Below, in pieces: positions 44,878-55,179 of a stretch of DNA of 64,000 bases (position 1 is its first letter; each line of letters starts with the position of its first letter). This DNA is from Phytoseiulus persimilis (taxonomy: Eukaryota > Arthropoda > Arachnida > Mesostigmata > Phytoseiidae), in assembly GCA_037576195.1 (NCBI GenBank), contig CM075101.1:37634001-37698000 (forward strand). The letters run 5' to 3'. Below the pieces are notes generated by a model, which worked only from the letters and a program-made list of their open reading frames with translations, searched no databases and was not told where the DNA came from. A program made the position numbers and the translations under genes.

Positions 44878-46871
44878 ATGTCGGAGAACATGGCAGAGCA
44901 GGGTGAGAAAATATCGGAACCGTCACCCGGAGCGTTCTCCCTGAGCCTCAAAGGAGTGTCCACGAAGAAGTCGGCTTTCGACAAGAAACTGATCCGTGAT
45001 GTTGAAGTCAAAGAGGAAACGGACTTCGTTACTGAAAGTAGGTTTGATGCGAATTTCGTTATTATATCATGCTTAGATACACAGAAAGTATCCTCGCTTC
45101 TGGGAAAGTTGGGAAAAATATCAAAATGATGATCCGTTGTAGTTTCCGACCGGACGATCAAAAGCTCACGGCAGCCGGAGAAGAGGCAAGTTTTCGTGGT
45201 CCCCAAGCAGGAAAATGATCACGCTTGGCGGAAGAAACTCAAGCTGAAGTACGGGACTCTGGATGATCGGGAAATTAAGGAGGAATCACTGAACGGATCG
45301 GATCATCACATCAAGCTAGAACCACGGTCTCCATCGTCAGACGCCGGTAGATCTGCTGTGGCTTCTTCCTTAGAGTCCGATCTCAATCTTGTCGGAGCGC
45401 CAACGCTGGAGAATTACGAAGCCATGCCGGTCAGGGAGTTCGGGATGGCCATGTTGCGCGGCATGGGCTTCAACCCTGAGGAAGCGGAAAAGCAAGGGTG
45501 AGTTTCAAATGATTCGGAGAAGTTTCCGTCAGAACCTAGTTTGGCTGTATAGTTCGACATTCTCTCGCCGGCATCACCCCCGGTATAGGGATGGGCGAGC
45601 CCACATAATTAAACACTCAACCCCCTCCCTAGAACCCGTGGATGATGCACGTCTAGGCACGACGTTTTCCATTTCGAGTATTGCGCTCATTGCGTCATGG
45701 ACTGGCTGCTTATCTCATATCCGAGAATTATTGAGAGCGTCTCTTGCAGGTGGCCGAAGTCGGTGGAAATAAAAATTCGCCCCAAAGGACTTGGTCTTGG
45801 AGCAGAAACGGAAACGAAAGCCCAGCGCGAACACACGAAACGAGTGGAAAAAGAGAACGGCTCAGGGACGCCTCTGATAGTGAAAAGCGGTGCATACGTG
45901 AAAATTCTACGTGGAGCTCATGAAGGCAAATACGGACAGGTAAGTCTCACCCTGACAGCTGCAGGCGCATATGTCATACGCGTTCCGTGATTGTACGAAC
46001 ATTCGCATCGGAGTTTCTCATGTACATGTTCAGCAAATCAGAAGATACAAGCTGACCTTGATTGGTATGCGAAAACGAGATTCTCCAGGCTCAAAGGCGC
46101 ATAGGACAGCGTGTGGTCTGTGGAGTTCTGGCTCGAATCGCCGGGCTCTTCGCTTCGGTTATGTTCTCCTCGGATTAGCCCTCCGTTAGTAACAGCAATT
46201 TCTCTCTCCAATCACAGGTTGAAGGCTTCAACGAAGACGCTGGCCGTGTTCATATATGTCTAGCAATCTCGAAAGAAAAAGTCTCCTGCAATGAGGCGTT
46301 TGTTGGTGCCGTAACCAGGGAAGAATACAATGATCGTGGGAAATGTTTGAATAGAGAGAAATACGACGACTACAAACGGCAACACGAAACTTCTCAGGCG
46401 GACTCGAAATTCGACGTCAGCTCGCTTGCACAGTCGCCACTTGCAGCCCTAAAGGAACAGAAGAAGAAAAAGAATGTCGAAAAGCAAGCTGAAAAGCGAC
46501 CCTTCATTGGCTATTGGCTGAGATCGCAGATCAGAGTTCGGATAATCGACGAAAAGTTCAAGAAAGGCAAGTATGTCAACGAAAAAGTTGTCGTAGAGGA
46601 TGTGCTCAGCCGAGATGCGTGTCTCTGTCGGACAGATCAAGGACAGCTGCTAGAGGATGTACACATGGACATGTTGGAAACAGTTCTCCCGCGCTCGAGC
46701 TGTCAATCTGAGGTCCCTGTTGTGGTCGTCGCTGGAAAATACGCGGGGCAAATGGGACACATCATAGAACGCGACAAGAAACGGGGTGAGGCTCACGTGC
46801 AGTTCGAAAACGATATGAGCGTTCACAAACTTCTTTTCGATTACATATGTGAATATGTTGGAGACTTGTAA
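44878..46871 (+). CDS. GPKOW: GPKOW, G-patch and KOW domain splicing factor
   Basis: Four exons: 44878-45037, 45143-45497, 45750-45939 and 46218-46871, encoding 452 residues. GPKOW (yeast Spp2 relative) is a nuclear spliceosome component that recruits the DEAH helicase DHX16/Prp2 through its G-patch. The G-patch-like region spans MAMLRGMGFNPEEAEKQG to KIRPKGLGLGAE (residues about 157-188), then KOW1 (VKILRGAHEGKYGQVEGF, about 215-245), a Lys-rich linker, RSQIRVRIIDEKFKKGKY, EDVLSRDACLCRTDQGQLLE, and KOW2 (VVVVAGKYAGQMGHI, about 405-430). Length and order match the human protein (476 residues). An upstream ATG at 44878 and one at 44890 are in the same frame. The central G-patch glycines (GxG) are partly replaced, but the RPKGLGLGA tail is exact. 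Confidence 0.95.
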
Positions 46872-47643
46872 ACACTGTAGATTGGGGAATGTACATATGC
46901 ATTTTAAATTATGTGTATAAAGTTCGGCTGTGCGGGAACTTGTTATGACTCGAGAATGAAGATGTATACAATTATCCCACTGGCGTCGTCATTTCAATAA
47001 GAGCTTGCCTTCTACTAACGTTCCTCGAGAGCGGTGAGACATCATTTAGAACCCATGGAGGAAATTCTCTGGTAACTGAAGCGAAGGAGTGAAAACAGCC
47101 GGACTCGATGCAAATGGACCTGACTGCAAGAAGGTTCACGGACAGGTGTGAATCCGTTCCAGTGTGGTAGTTAGAAATTTATTTTCCTCAACCGCAGGAT
47201 CCGGAGAATGAGGATCTCGGATCCAGACTCTCCGGGCAGATTATTGAAGATGATTGAAGATTATCAAGATGATAGGATGTCATGGAGCTGAACTTAGCAC
47301 TCCTCGTCGTCAGCAAAGGCCACGTTGGAGCTAAGAGAGGAGTTCCGACTTCCTCGAAGTCGGACACAGAGCGCGAATGAGACCTGAGGACACTTCTATG
47401 AACCCTCAGCGAAGGCGAGCCCTCAGAAGAGAATCTGGTGTCAGAAGGTGAATATCAGCGGGAGACATAGTTGACGGTTTTCCCAACTGAACCTCGTTCT
47501 GAGCCTTTGACGAGAATACTCAATTGTGGGTCGTTAGCAGCTGGCGGGCTAAGCTTTCAAAAATGTCGAAATTCTGAGCGACGATGATGCTTTCTCTCAA
47601 CTTCTCGTTTTAGCGTAACCGAACTTGGAGGAATGTGATTTGA
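46872..47643. other. 3' flank of GPKOW and intergenic
   Basis: Contains the GPKOW 3' UTR; a TATAAAG and an AATAAG occur but no clear AATAAA close to the stop. GGATCC/GGATCTCGG words lie at 47190-47235. No gene recognised. Confidence 0.4.
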
Positions 47644-48180
47644 ATGTGGAGGAATCACCCTGACTTCACGGAGGAGGGCATCCCACTCCAAGGCACTTCC
47701 AACAAAGCTATCAAAGAAAGGATCCGCGAGATTGAAACGACGAAATGGAGAGACTCGATGAGTCGGAAAATTAGTATGACCTACTACAGGACCCATGCGA
47801 TGGAGAGAGGGACCAAGAAAAACCCCTACGATAACAGCAGAGGATCCGCCTTGCTGGCGCTCAGCAGAGCAGGAATGGTAAGAACAAGGAGCGTGAGAAC
47901 ATACTCCGAACCGGGACTAGAAACGACCTGCGTGAAATGCGGAATGGTCCCGGAGATAATGCGCCACGTCACCTGTGAATGTAACGATGCCTTCTTCGAG
48001 GACGAGGAAGTGTTAAGGCGACTGGGACTCGACGGAGACCCCTCACTAGAGTAAATGGACCAAACCAAGAGACTCCTACAGCAGTGGGAGAGAGAAACAT
48101 ACAATATCCGCTGAGTTCACTCGCCACTGAAGCGAAAGTCTCATTATATCATGAGGATAAATAAACAACAATACCAATTG
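47644..48180 (+). mobile_element. LINE (non-LTR retrotransposon) 3' end fragment, copy B
   Basis: Open frame of 136 codons to 48054 with KWRDSMSRKISMTYYRTHAM, SALLALSRAGMVRTRSVR and a Cys-rich tail CVKCGMVPEIMRHVTCEC. This RTR...C-x2-C...H...C layout is the C-terminal end of arthropod non-LTR ORF2 proteins. It is followed by a 3' UTR-like stretch ending near ATGAGGATAAATAAACAACA. The reverse transcriptase and endonuclease are missing, so it is 5' truncated as LINE insertions usually are. It shares its tail with copy A at 25.6-25.8 kb and is better preserved. Confidence 0.65.
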
Positions 48181-50055
48181 TTCGGACTTGACTTTCAGTT
48201 CATGCCTCGTATGAATGACCCAGGCGACCTCGGAAAGGCGCGCAGTATCCGTGAATTCTGAGACCGAATCATCAGCAGAAAGCTCAGGATGCCACCTAGG
48301 AGATGGGTTTCTCGGTCGATGAGTAGGCGAACATGTGGGTAAACGCCAACCGGTCCTCCGAGGCTCCCGAGCCCACATTCCCTCGGAATATGGACGGGAG
48401 TGTCGAAATCCCGAACTTGTTCCGAGGGGAGGATCGGTTGCTCCCTAAGAACAGTTACGGCCATGCCCCTGTGTCGGCGTCAGGAACACAGAATCTCTGA
48501 GCCTCGAGATGGCCAGAGTTCAAGTTGGGATGTATTTTTCAGGAGATTGGCTTCGATGTATGATTGATATTGCTCTCATTCCGTGCCTCAGAGGGCGACA
48601 CGAGACGACACGGGCTTCAAGCGGGTTTATCGTCTGACCCAAGCTTCCCTGCTGTCATCCGGAAATATAATTGGACTGTTGTCGGGGACGATACATGCTC
48701 GAGCTGGCTCACGAACTCCGTGCAAGCGCTTGACATGATTGCGATTCGCCGCACTGTGAACCGAATCGCGACCGGGAATCTCAAAACACAGAACTCCGAC
48801 TCGATCAAACAATGACTGATTCCGTACCTTCCAAGTGAATGTCTCCTGTCGTAACTGATCGAGAGTAGATTATTCATCCTAGAACCGAGTAGGTGGTTGG
48901 CTCTTCAATGACTCGAATCCACTGGAGCAGAATCAGCGAACGTCCGAACGGAAATGCAAGATAAATTGACTGTGAAATGAGCCGGACATCATTTGGTATA
49001 GTTCTGTTCTCGGAATGTCGGACGTCGCTCAGATTACGTTTGGCCAATTTTTGAGTTGCTGAGCACGGTGGGATAATTTTCCTGACCGAGATCATGAATT
49101 TCAGCGGAATGACTTCCTACAATTAAATGAAACCGACTCGGTCCGAATGGTGACTGTGACGGAGAGAACACGAACAGCATAACTTAATGAGTCCATGGAA
49201 AGATGGATAGCGATAGTAGTCGTATCAATCAACATCTGAATGCCTCACAGCTCGGCTCACTCTTCCCGGGACCTAGAAATCGGGAGTTTGTTCCACCGCC
49301 GCCTCATCCTGTAACTAGGCATTCCAGCGGTTCCGATCCGCGGATTCAGATCCGTCGGATCCACAGCGTTCTCGCGGATCTGGATCCGCCGGATCCGCAT
49401 ATTCACTTGGCGCGACTTGTATGAGGAGCTCATCGGAAAGACGGCGTGCCGAGGCCACGGACACATTTCTCCGCCGCCGGAAAACTTCGTCTTCTGATTC
49501 GATTTGAAACCGGCCTCTTTCAGCTCACACATTACGTACCCATCGGCCAATGTGGCACTATCCACCATCGGAAATCGTACCACAGCAACTGACTGACTGA
49601 CAGCTGTCGGTGCCCGAGCAGCCGGTTACCAGATGATTCCGCTCAGAGGACGATTTTTTCCGAAATGACGTCTCACCAGTATTCCTCGGTGCAAGTGCTT
49701 ATCGAGCCTGGATATCATCAGTATTATATTGCACCTTTATCTCTGACTCCGGGGCGCCGTGTCACTCGGCGCAGGGCGCACCGATTCATATCCCAATAAA
49801 CATACATGGAGCCTTACGTGTAACACGGCTCAAATAATCCCGTTTTCTCTGTCTGGCATCAGCTCAGGGAAATCGCCGACGAACGAGGCGCGTTTCCACT
49901 CGAGCGTGACGCTGCGCATGGAAACTTCGAGTGGTACCAATTTCTGAGAGCTAGCGCGCTGAGAGGCGGAAACTCCAACGGTTTAGCCACTGATTGCCAG
50001 CGTAGCGGAGTTGGCGCTGTGACTTTTCTTCAATGAAATTCGAGAGGGGTCAAAC
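48181..50055. other. Intergenic; GGATCCGC-rich patch at 49335-49400
   Basis: No gene recognised. At about 49335-49400 the words GATCCGCGGAT, GGATCTGGATCCGCCGG and related repeat. A similar patch lies at 52575-52645 on the far side of the hAT-like gene. Confidence 0.45.
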
Positions 50056-52263
50056 ATGGAAGAATCCAAGGAAGCATCGAGCTCTTGCTCGAGCTGGGTC
50101 TGGAAACACTTCTTGAGGAGCTCCGGTCTCGCAAAATGCAACAGATGCGCAAAGGTAGGCCAGCATCTTCCACTGATTCCTGTTCAAAACTTCTCCGTCA
50201 TGATGGACAGGAAAAGACTTGCGTTCTCTGCCGTATTCAGCAGTCGTCAGTTGCCTCCCAATGGATAGAGCAAGGAAGGAACTTCATGGCCCTTGATCGC
50301 TCTTGTCACGTAATCTCATCACTAACGCGTTCCTCTCGTGTATGCCATTGTGATTTGTAGGTTCTGCCAAATGGGAAATCGACAGGCTCGCTGGAAAAGC
50401 ATTTGAAGACCAAGCACTCAATCTACCCACGCAAACCTCAAGTGGGTTCGTCAAAGCACAACCTTCCTCAGACTAACGATTTGTCATCTGAACATATCAT
50501 GGAGGAGGAGCAGCTCTCCCAAACTCCCGGAGAACCTCCCGCGAAGAAAAAGAAGAAGCAACTACAGATTGATTCATTCATTAATCATCAGCACAGTCTG
50601 AGAAACGACGTCATGAGGTTGATTTGCGAGAACGTCAGTTTGAATCACATCGTCAGTTCTGAGACATTCAGACGACTCTTCAGCCGCGCTTATCCAAGCG
50701 ATATCCCGCTCCCGAAATCAGGATCAACGCTGACGAAATACCTGAACGAAGACGCCGAGAAAGTTCGGAACCAACTACGTACCACATTCCGAACCATTAG
50801 CTCATCAGGTCCGAGATAGTTCAGGAGTTGACATTATGCACAAGCCTGGAGCTTTCGCACGACTCCTCATACTCATTTTCTCTCATACCCCTCAGGTCGG
50901 AAAGTCTCTGTCTCATTTGACGAAGCGTTGGTGATAGGAACGGATCGTTACATCACAATAAACGTACACCATGGCACTGCGATCCTCGGGAAGTCAAAAA
51001 TTGCAGCCCTTGGTCTCGCCAGGATAACCAGTCGAGCGACAGGAGCACACCTGAGCAACCTGATCACCGAGAGGCTTCAAAGTGTAGGGCTCTCCACGAG
51101 GGAAATCGTGGCAGCTGCCACTGACGGTGGCAGCAACGTTCTCAAGGCGGTTGACATGTTGGGCTTGGAGAAGCAACAGTGCTACGCGCACGGTCTCGAT
51201 CTCGTTGTGAGGAAGGTGATTCACGGCGAAAACGCCTTGGTATTCGATGCCGCAATCTTCAATGCAAACGATGACGAGGAAGTGAATTCTAACGAAGAAG
51301 CGGATGACGACGAAGAGTCGGGTTCAGAAGACGGAACACTCGATCTCGGAGTTGTTCGCCGCCTGCGTCGCACAGTCCGAGAGTTCAAGCGGAAGCCCGT
51401 CCTGATGGATGAGATCAGGAGAGTGACCGCTAAGGACGAATACAACGAAGTCGAGCTCCGTCCCATGCTCGACTGTAAAACACGTTGGTACTCCACGGTT
51501 CCCATGATAGAGAGAGCGCTCCGTATCAGACCAGCGCTCAAAAATACGTATTGTCTCGACACGGGACACCAATCGGTGCCCAAGACGCACTGGCTCTACA
51601 AAGCATACCCGGCGTTTTAGCTCCCTTCAAGCGTGCCGTACTTCTTCTCTGCAGAAAGGAAGCCAATCTGAATCACGCCGACAAGATCTTCATGCTTCTG
51701 ATTGCAGAGCTCCTAAAAGCTGAATCAGCTTTGGCTGAGATCCTCCTCGAATCGCTCAAGAAGGAGATAAAAAAGCGGGGGACAATACTGTCAACCGCTC
51801 TTGCCATGCTGGAGGATCCGAAGTACGACTTCAACGTGGAGTTGGCGATAGGGCAGCCGCTTCCATCCGATGATGATATCCTCGAGATCCTCTCGGACAT
51901 CACGGATGCGGACTCCGATTCTTCCTCCCAATGCGCCATTGAACCAACGAAATTCGCGGTGAGTCGTCCTACCGCAGTTATACTGCACTCCAGAATGTAT
52001 TTCTTGACCTGATCTGAGATCCTTCTCGAGACACGATTCCAATTTTCTAATAGGGGACTGATGAATGGGACTCCGTGATGAGCAGTCCTGAAGATGCCGA
52101 TTCCGACAGAGAGCACGGAAGTTGCAAGAAGGATGATCTGAAGAGCGAATATGCTATCTTCAAAGCCGGAGGAGGCCGAGGCCGTCTGCTGAAATTATGT
52201 CGTGAGGTTCTACGAGCAATCCCACCTACATCGGTCCAACCTGAAAGGGATTGCGCCGAATAA
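50056..52263 (+). CDS. hAT-superfamily transposase-like protein with BED zinc finger
   Basis: Five exons give one uninterrupted 587-residue protein: 50056-50154, 50361-50808, 50896-51547, 51604-51958 and 52054-52263. hAT transposases cut and paste DNA; many host genes derive from them. The BED finger (SSWVWKHFL, CNRC, then HLKTKH) is at about residues 12-50, split by intron 1. A nuclear-type KKKKK run follows, then a hAT core with VSVSFDEALV (first acidic residue), AAATDGGSNVLKAV (second), CYAHGLDLVVRKV, an acidic insert (DDEEVNSNEEADDDEES), DCKTRWYSTVPMIERAL, LAPFKRAVLLLC and the C-terminal IPPTSVQPERDCAE. The protein ends right after the normally internal ATSVPSER-FS-type motif, so the last part of the dimerisation domain is missing. 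The third intron (51548-51603, 56 bp) could instead be a frameshift. Terminal inverted repeats were not found. Confidence 0.8.
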
Positions 52264-54120
52264 TAGGCGAAGGCCGCGTGAGACTGAAAGAACAAACAAT
52301 AGACGGCATCTTCGTGCTTCGGAAAGCCTTCGAGTCTGGGCTTTAGATTCTTACTATTTCTGAATCAAATCTGGTGATCAAGAACCTGTCGTCCTTGGTC
52401 GCTTGTGATCGGAAACGCTTGTGATTTCAATCATTGATCTCGAATATAAGTCATTCCTTCTCACAATAAATCATGCCAGAGTCGAGTTCTCGCCAGTTTC
52501 CGGTCTTTCAGAGATATAGACACGCTTACGATTCTAGCTCCGCTCAGATGAACTCGGAGGACCAACTGATTACGGATCTTGCGGATTTTATCCGCGGATC
52601 CTGATCCCGGAGATCCGAGATCCACGGATCCAGAATTTCGCGGATTTTTGAAAAGCCTGCCTGTAACGTGTTTATCGACTAATAGACCGTGGGGCAAAAT
52701 ATCTGTCTACGATCACGTCGGAGTGCTTCAAAATGGGGTTTGTTCCTGAAACGGCCTCCTTCCTCCGCTTGCCCACTTCTGGCCCAAATGGCCATCTTCA
52801 GCCTGAACAAATCGATGCCGGAAGACGACCAACTTACGAGAACACTCCTTGGCTGCGACTCGTGTCGGGTTTCGAGAACATGTCGCAACGGAAGACGCCG
52901 CTCTAAGCCAGCCTTCCGATAATGACAAGTTCGCTTTCGATATCCTGTGGTTACGGGCATCGGCCGAATTACAATTCGGAGACGGCTTTCGGGCGGATGA
53001 TGCTTCCGCTCATTAGAAACATCTATTAGCCAGCGATCGCGTGTTCTGTTTCGCTGTGCTTTCCTCGTTGCTCACTTCTGCGAAGCCGAAACATCGCTCA
53101 CACCGAAAACCTACCTAGCCAAGACGAATTCAAGAACAGCAGAGGGACTCCTGGAGGCTCTATCTTCTTTCATCGACGAAAACCAACCACCAGATAAATC
53201 AGAGCAAAACACTGTTGCAGAGTGCTTCCGTTGAATCCTTCTTCCGAATCCGCGCGATTTGAAGCGAACGAAAACGGTGATAGCAGCATCGACCCTATTC
53301 TGGGATTCACGGTCAAGAACGGAGAACGGCGGAATGTGGGTCAAGCCATCCAGCGGCAGAGCGGTATCTTCCGACTATTTTCGGAACGATTCCTTGTGTG
53401 GCTCCTTCCTATATTCCAGATTTGTTTGCCTGCCTGTCTCCCACAATGCGGGGAAGAGTATTATCTCAACCGACTTGACACTCATTCCCGATGTGTCACT
53501 AGTGACCAAGTTTTTGGACTCGGTCTTCAGGGCCGTGACTCTTTTCGCTCCCCTGGCTCACGTGCAATGTGACTACCTATGAACTGCTCAGCTGATACCG
53601 ACTTGATGAGTTGAGTTGATTTTTCGAAATGAGATGCTGCATGATAGGTTTCTCGTGTCCTCATTCATGTAGATATTCCTGTGGTGTCTTCTCATATTGT
53701 GTCCAGGGAGCAAGGTGGAGTGGTAGCGAGCGATGTGCTACATAAACTTTCGTCGATTGGAAAACTGTTCGCGATTCTATCATTTCACCCGTTCGTTGAA
53801 AGACATAATCGTAATCAAGCTGTTCGTGCATCGTATACTGGGACGTTTTTCTGGCTCAAGGCGAAAGTAGCGCCGGGGTTCTCCGGGTCAACGGCTCCGA
53901 ATCTCGGCCACGGCTCCGAAAAACTGTGCCACGCGATGCTTTCGCTGCCTCGACGTTCTCCTGATGCGCTGTTCGGTCGAATTCCAGGTTCTGGCAAGCA
54001 TGCACGCGGAATGCATTGCTACTTTTACTGACGTCGGAACGAAAAGCCAATGACATCCGTCGGGCCGTGAACCGGCAAATTTATTTAGAACTCAGAACTA
54101 AATCCACAACATTGTCAGTT
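52264..54120. other. Intergenic; GGATCC-rich patch at 52575-52645
   Basis: The GGATCC/GATCCG-rich patch resembles the one upstream of the hAT-like gene. Open frames of 78-116 codons (for example 53222-53572 and 53681-54031) have no domain or splice support. Confidence 0.4.
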
Positions 54121-54131
54121 TTTACCTATTT

Positions 54132-54137
54132 TATTAT
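54132..54137 (-). terminator. Probable polyadenylation signal of the elongase gene
   Basis: TTTATT within TATTTTATTATTTG reads AATAAA on the minus strand, about 55 bp after the elongase stop codon. A second TTTATTT lies near 54080. Confidence 0.5.
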
Positions 54138-54190
54138 TTGTACAGGGGGATAGGAAAATCACATCTTCGCACTGTTGAGCGGTTTTCTTC

Positions 54191-55039
54191 TTAGTTAGAC
54201 TTGATGTGGTCTCCTTGGCTTCGCGGCAGCGGCTGTCTTTGTCGCTGCTCGTCAAAAGTTCTTTGTTGTTGCAGCTCCAGAGCTTTGTTGACGTAATTCT
54301 GGTAGTAGAAATTCACAAACATCAACATGATAACAAACACCGTTCCTCCGGTGTTGGCCAGCGCAGCTGGGGGGTACTCGACGTCGATGAAGAACACTCC
54401 AGCCATGAGAAGGAGCATGCACACGAACTGTACGATCTGGAGCATAGTCAGGTGTTTCTTCCACCAAAGGTAAGGTCTCATCGGAGGGAACGTGGCGAGG
54501 AAATAGTAGGAATACATAATTACGTGCACGCCAGCGTTCATGACGAGACCTGGCAGGGCGAAGTACAGCCAATTCTGTCGGAGATACAGCCACATGTTGA
54601 AAACGACTGCTACGTGATGGAAAACGTGAAGCGGACTCACGTGACTCTGTTTTCCGGAGAGTACAAACAGAACAGTGTCGATAAGATCACTTATCCTCAC
54701 GAACAGATAAATGTAGAGGCAGTCGATCAACCGCATGGTGACCGGATCCGTTTTCACGTTCGGTGGCTCTCCGTAACCGATTCCGAGTTTCCAACAGCAA
54801 ACACAAACTGTGTAAACAGTCCACGAACTGATGAGAACCTGGTACAGATTGAAAACCCTGGCGAAATTCTTCACGTTGACGGGTTTCCGCTCCCTCATCA
54901 TCTCGGGTCCCAGCTTGAGCACGAAAAACAAGTACGACACGATGATGATTCCGACCGGTGCCGGCGAATCGATCAAAGTTCGACCCTTAAGCCGGGGGTC
55001 CTGCTCCATCGAATTCCAGGTTTTTACCAAGAGATCCAT
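54191..55039 (-). CDS. Elongation of very long chain fatty acids protein (ELOVL family), single exon
   Basis: Intronless frame of 282 residues from the ATG at 55039 (MDLLVKTWNSMEQDPRL); the frame is open further upstream through GGCC repeats without a better start. ELOVLs are ER membrane 3-ketoacyl-CoA synthases that add two carbons to long acyl chains. Seen: GIIIVSYLFFVLKLGP (helix 1), FNLYQVLISSWTVY, FVRISDLIDTVLFVLSGKQS, the catalytic histidine box LHVFHH near residues 136-140, NAGVHVIMYSYYFL, and LTMLQIVQFV. The usual KxxEL-LDT motif is changed to RISDLIDT (Lys to Arg, Glu to Asp). Length is normal for the family. The subfamily (ELOVL1/4/7-like versus arthropod-specific) cannot be settled by eye. 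T-rich sequence TATTTTATTATT at 54127-54138 holds an AATAAA complement. Confidence 0.93.
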   Translation of the reverse strand: MDLLVKTWNSMEQDPRLKGRTLIDSPAPVGIIIVSYLFFVLKLGPEMMRERKPVNVKNFARVFNLYQVLISSWTVYTVCVCCWKLGIGYGEPPNVKTDPVTMRLIDCLYIYLFVRISDLIDTVLFVLSGKQSHVSPLHVFHHVAVVFNMWLYLRQNWLYFALPGLVMNAGVHVIMYSYYFLATFPPMRPYLWWKKHLTMLQIVQFVCMLLLMAGVFFIDVEYPPAALANTGGTVFVIMLMFVNFYYQNYVNKALELQQQRTFDEQRQRQPLPRSQGDHIKSN

Positions 55040-55154
55040 CGCTCGTGACTGGAGCATCCGAAGTGACACCAAGATTCTGGCAAACGGTTCTGCTGGGAAG
55101 GAGGAAGAGCAATGGCGGTCAGGCGAGGGCTTCAGCTCCACCAACGGACGGACG

Positions 55155-55178
55155 GTCGGCCGGCCGGCCGGCCGGCCA
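55155..55178 (+). repeat. GGCC tetranucleotide repeat upstream of the elongase
   Basis: GGTCGGCCGGCCGGCCGGCC run, perfectly palindromic unit, about 120 bp upstream of the elongase start codon. Similar GGCCGGCC words occur at 14.65 kb and 18.37 kb, both near other candidate 5' regions. Confidence 0.8.
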
Positions 55179-55179
55179 C

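Noticed and set aside
46081..46165. tRNA-like sequence in GPKOW intron 3 (GGCTCGAATCGCC)
   Set aside because: Only a weak box B-like word; no cloverleaf can be drawn.
47644..48054. Host zinc finger gene
   Set aside because: The Cys/His tail, its upstream residues and the second related copy at 25.6 kb fit a 5'-truncated LINE better.
51548..51603. Frameshift in the hAT-like gene
   Set aside because: A GT-AG intron of 56 bp restores the frame exactly and other introns in the gene are short, so splicing is preferred, though not proven.
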